A program made the translations under genes and the position numbers. This document shows, piece by piece, positions 5,710 through 5,888 of a stretch of 5,888 nucleotides of DNA. Location: the NCBI GenBank assembly GCA_964521525.1, contig CAZFTD010000195.1, forward strand, positions 1 to 5,888. The letters run 5' to 3'. Below the pieces are notes generated by a model. That model was not told the origin of the DNA, did no database searches, and saw only the letters and a program-made list of their open reading frames with translations. The stretch comes from CALEUX01 sp964521525 (GTDB lineage Bacteria; Bacteroidota; Bacteroidia; Bacteroidales; Marinilabiliaceae). The first letter of the stretch is position 1; each line of letters begins with the position of its first letter.

Positions 5710-5888
5710 TTAGTTCGATGATCCAAACCCAAAGTAGTAAGTAATGGTACCTTTTTGTTCGTGTGCCGCATTAGCGTCGCTGTTAAAACGGGCACGCATG
5801 GCGGCTTCTTCGGCTGCCTTACGCAAACAGGGTGTAAGGTTTCGGCTGCCACGTAAAATCGAAGTTGCAGCAGTAACTTTACCTGCTT
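5710..5888 (-). CDS. C-terminal end of a TonB-type energy-transducer domain protein (5' end outside window)
   Basis: Only the last 58 residues are present, followed by TAA at 5710-5712. The frame enters from the right edge with GKVTAATSILRGSRNL, then LRKAAEEAAMRARFNSDANA, then QKGTITYYFGFGSSN at the end. This order (GKV strand, amphipathic helix of Ala/Arg, RFN, QxGTITYxF last strand) is that of the TonB C-terminal domain as found in many Bacteroidota proteins. Such domains usually sit in the periplasm and contact TonB-dependent outer-membrane receptors, though they also end other anchored proteins in this phylum. The N-terminal part is not visible, so the full architecture and the true role remain open. 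A heptanucleotide tract starts 4 bp after the stop. Confidence 0.75.
   Translation of the reverse strand, partial: AGKVTAATSILRGSRNLTPCLRKAAEEAAMRARFNSDANAAHEQKGTITYYFGFGSSN

Noticed and set aside
5631..5852. Open frame of 73 codons on the minus strand
   Set aside because: It overlaps in another frame the TonB-type C-terminus at 5710-5888, which has clear family motifs, and its 3' half is read from the heptanucleotide tract.

Overview
The window reads as a chromosomal stretch from a Bacteroidota bacterium, probably of the Bacteroidales/Marinilabiliales type, though the genus cannot be fixed from sequence alone. The signs are start codons in AT-rich leaders with no Shine-Dalgarno sequence, a TPR-containing periplasmic-sensing histidine kinase, a TonB-type C-terminal domain ending in a GTITY motif, and intergenic DNA full of short degenerate repeats. 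All five genes that can be supported lie on the minus strand.

Read right to left in the direction of transcription, the layout is as follows. At 5710-5888 is the last 58 codons of a TonB C-terminal-domain protein, followed at once by an 18-unit heptanucleotide repeat tract (5580-5705). Next is about 530 bp of gene-free DNA (5051-5579) with small hairpins and a cluster of GCAGA-containing repeats. At 4685-5050 and 4132-4647 is a tandem pair of small paralogs, the first without a signal peptide and the second a lipoprotein. They share an unusual C-terminal CKEC tail whose DNA is almost identical. A perfect 19-bp hairpin (4061-4114) ends this pair. Only 31 bp beyond it begins a hybrid sensor-type TPR/histidine kinase gene (1984-4029), whose last 16 codons are made of a second heptanucleotide tract (1952-2035). 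After it come more degenerate repeats and a 215-bp MITE with 17-bp terminal inverted repeats and an exact 9-bp target duplication (1592-1824). Last is a CLC-family chloride channel/transporter gene (1-1413) that runs off the left edge.

The two paralogs are 37 bp apart and probably form an operon. The kinase downstream may be transcribed by read-through of the hairpin, which would tie it to that operon, but this is inference. No response regulator lies in the window. The CLC and TonB genes appear to be separate units.

The points most worth a second look are the paralog pair with its near-identical 3' ends, the heptanucleotide tracts that follow two unrelated genes and have supplied the kinase's stop codon and C-terminus, the structured MITE, and the channel-like valine at the inner-gate position of the CLC protein.
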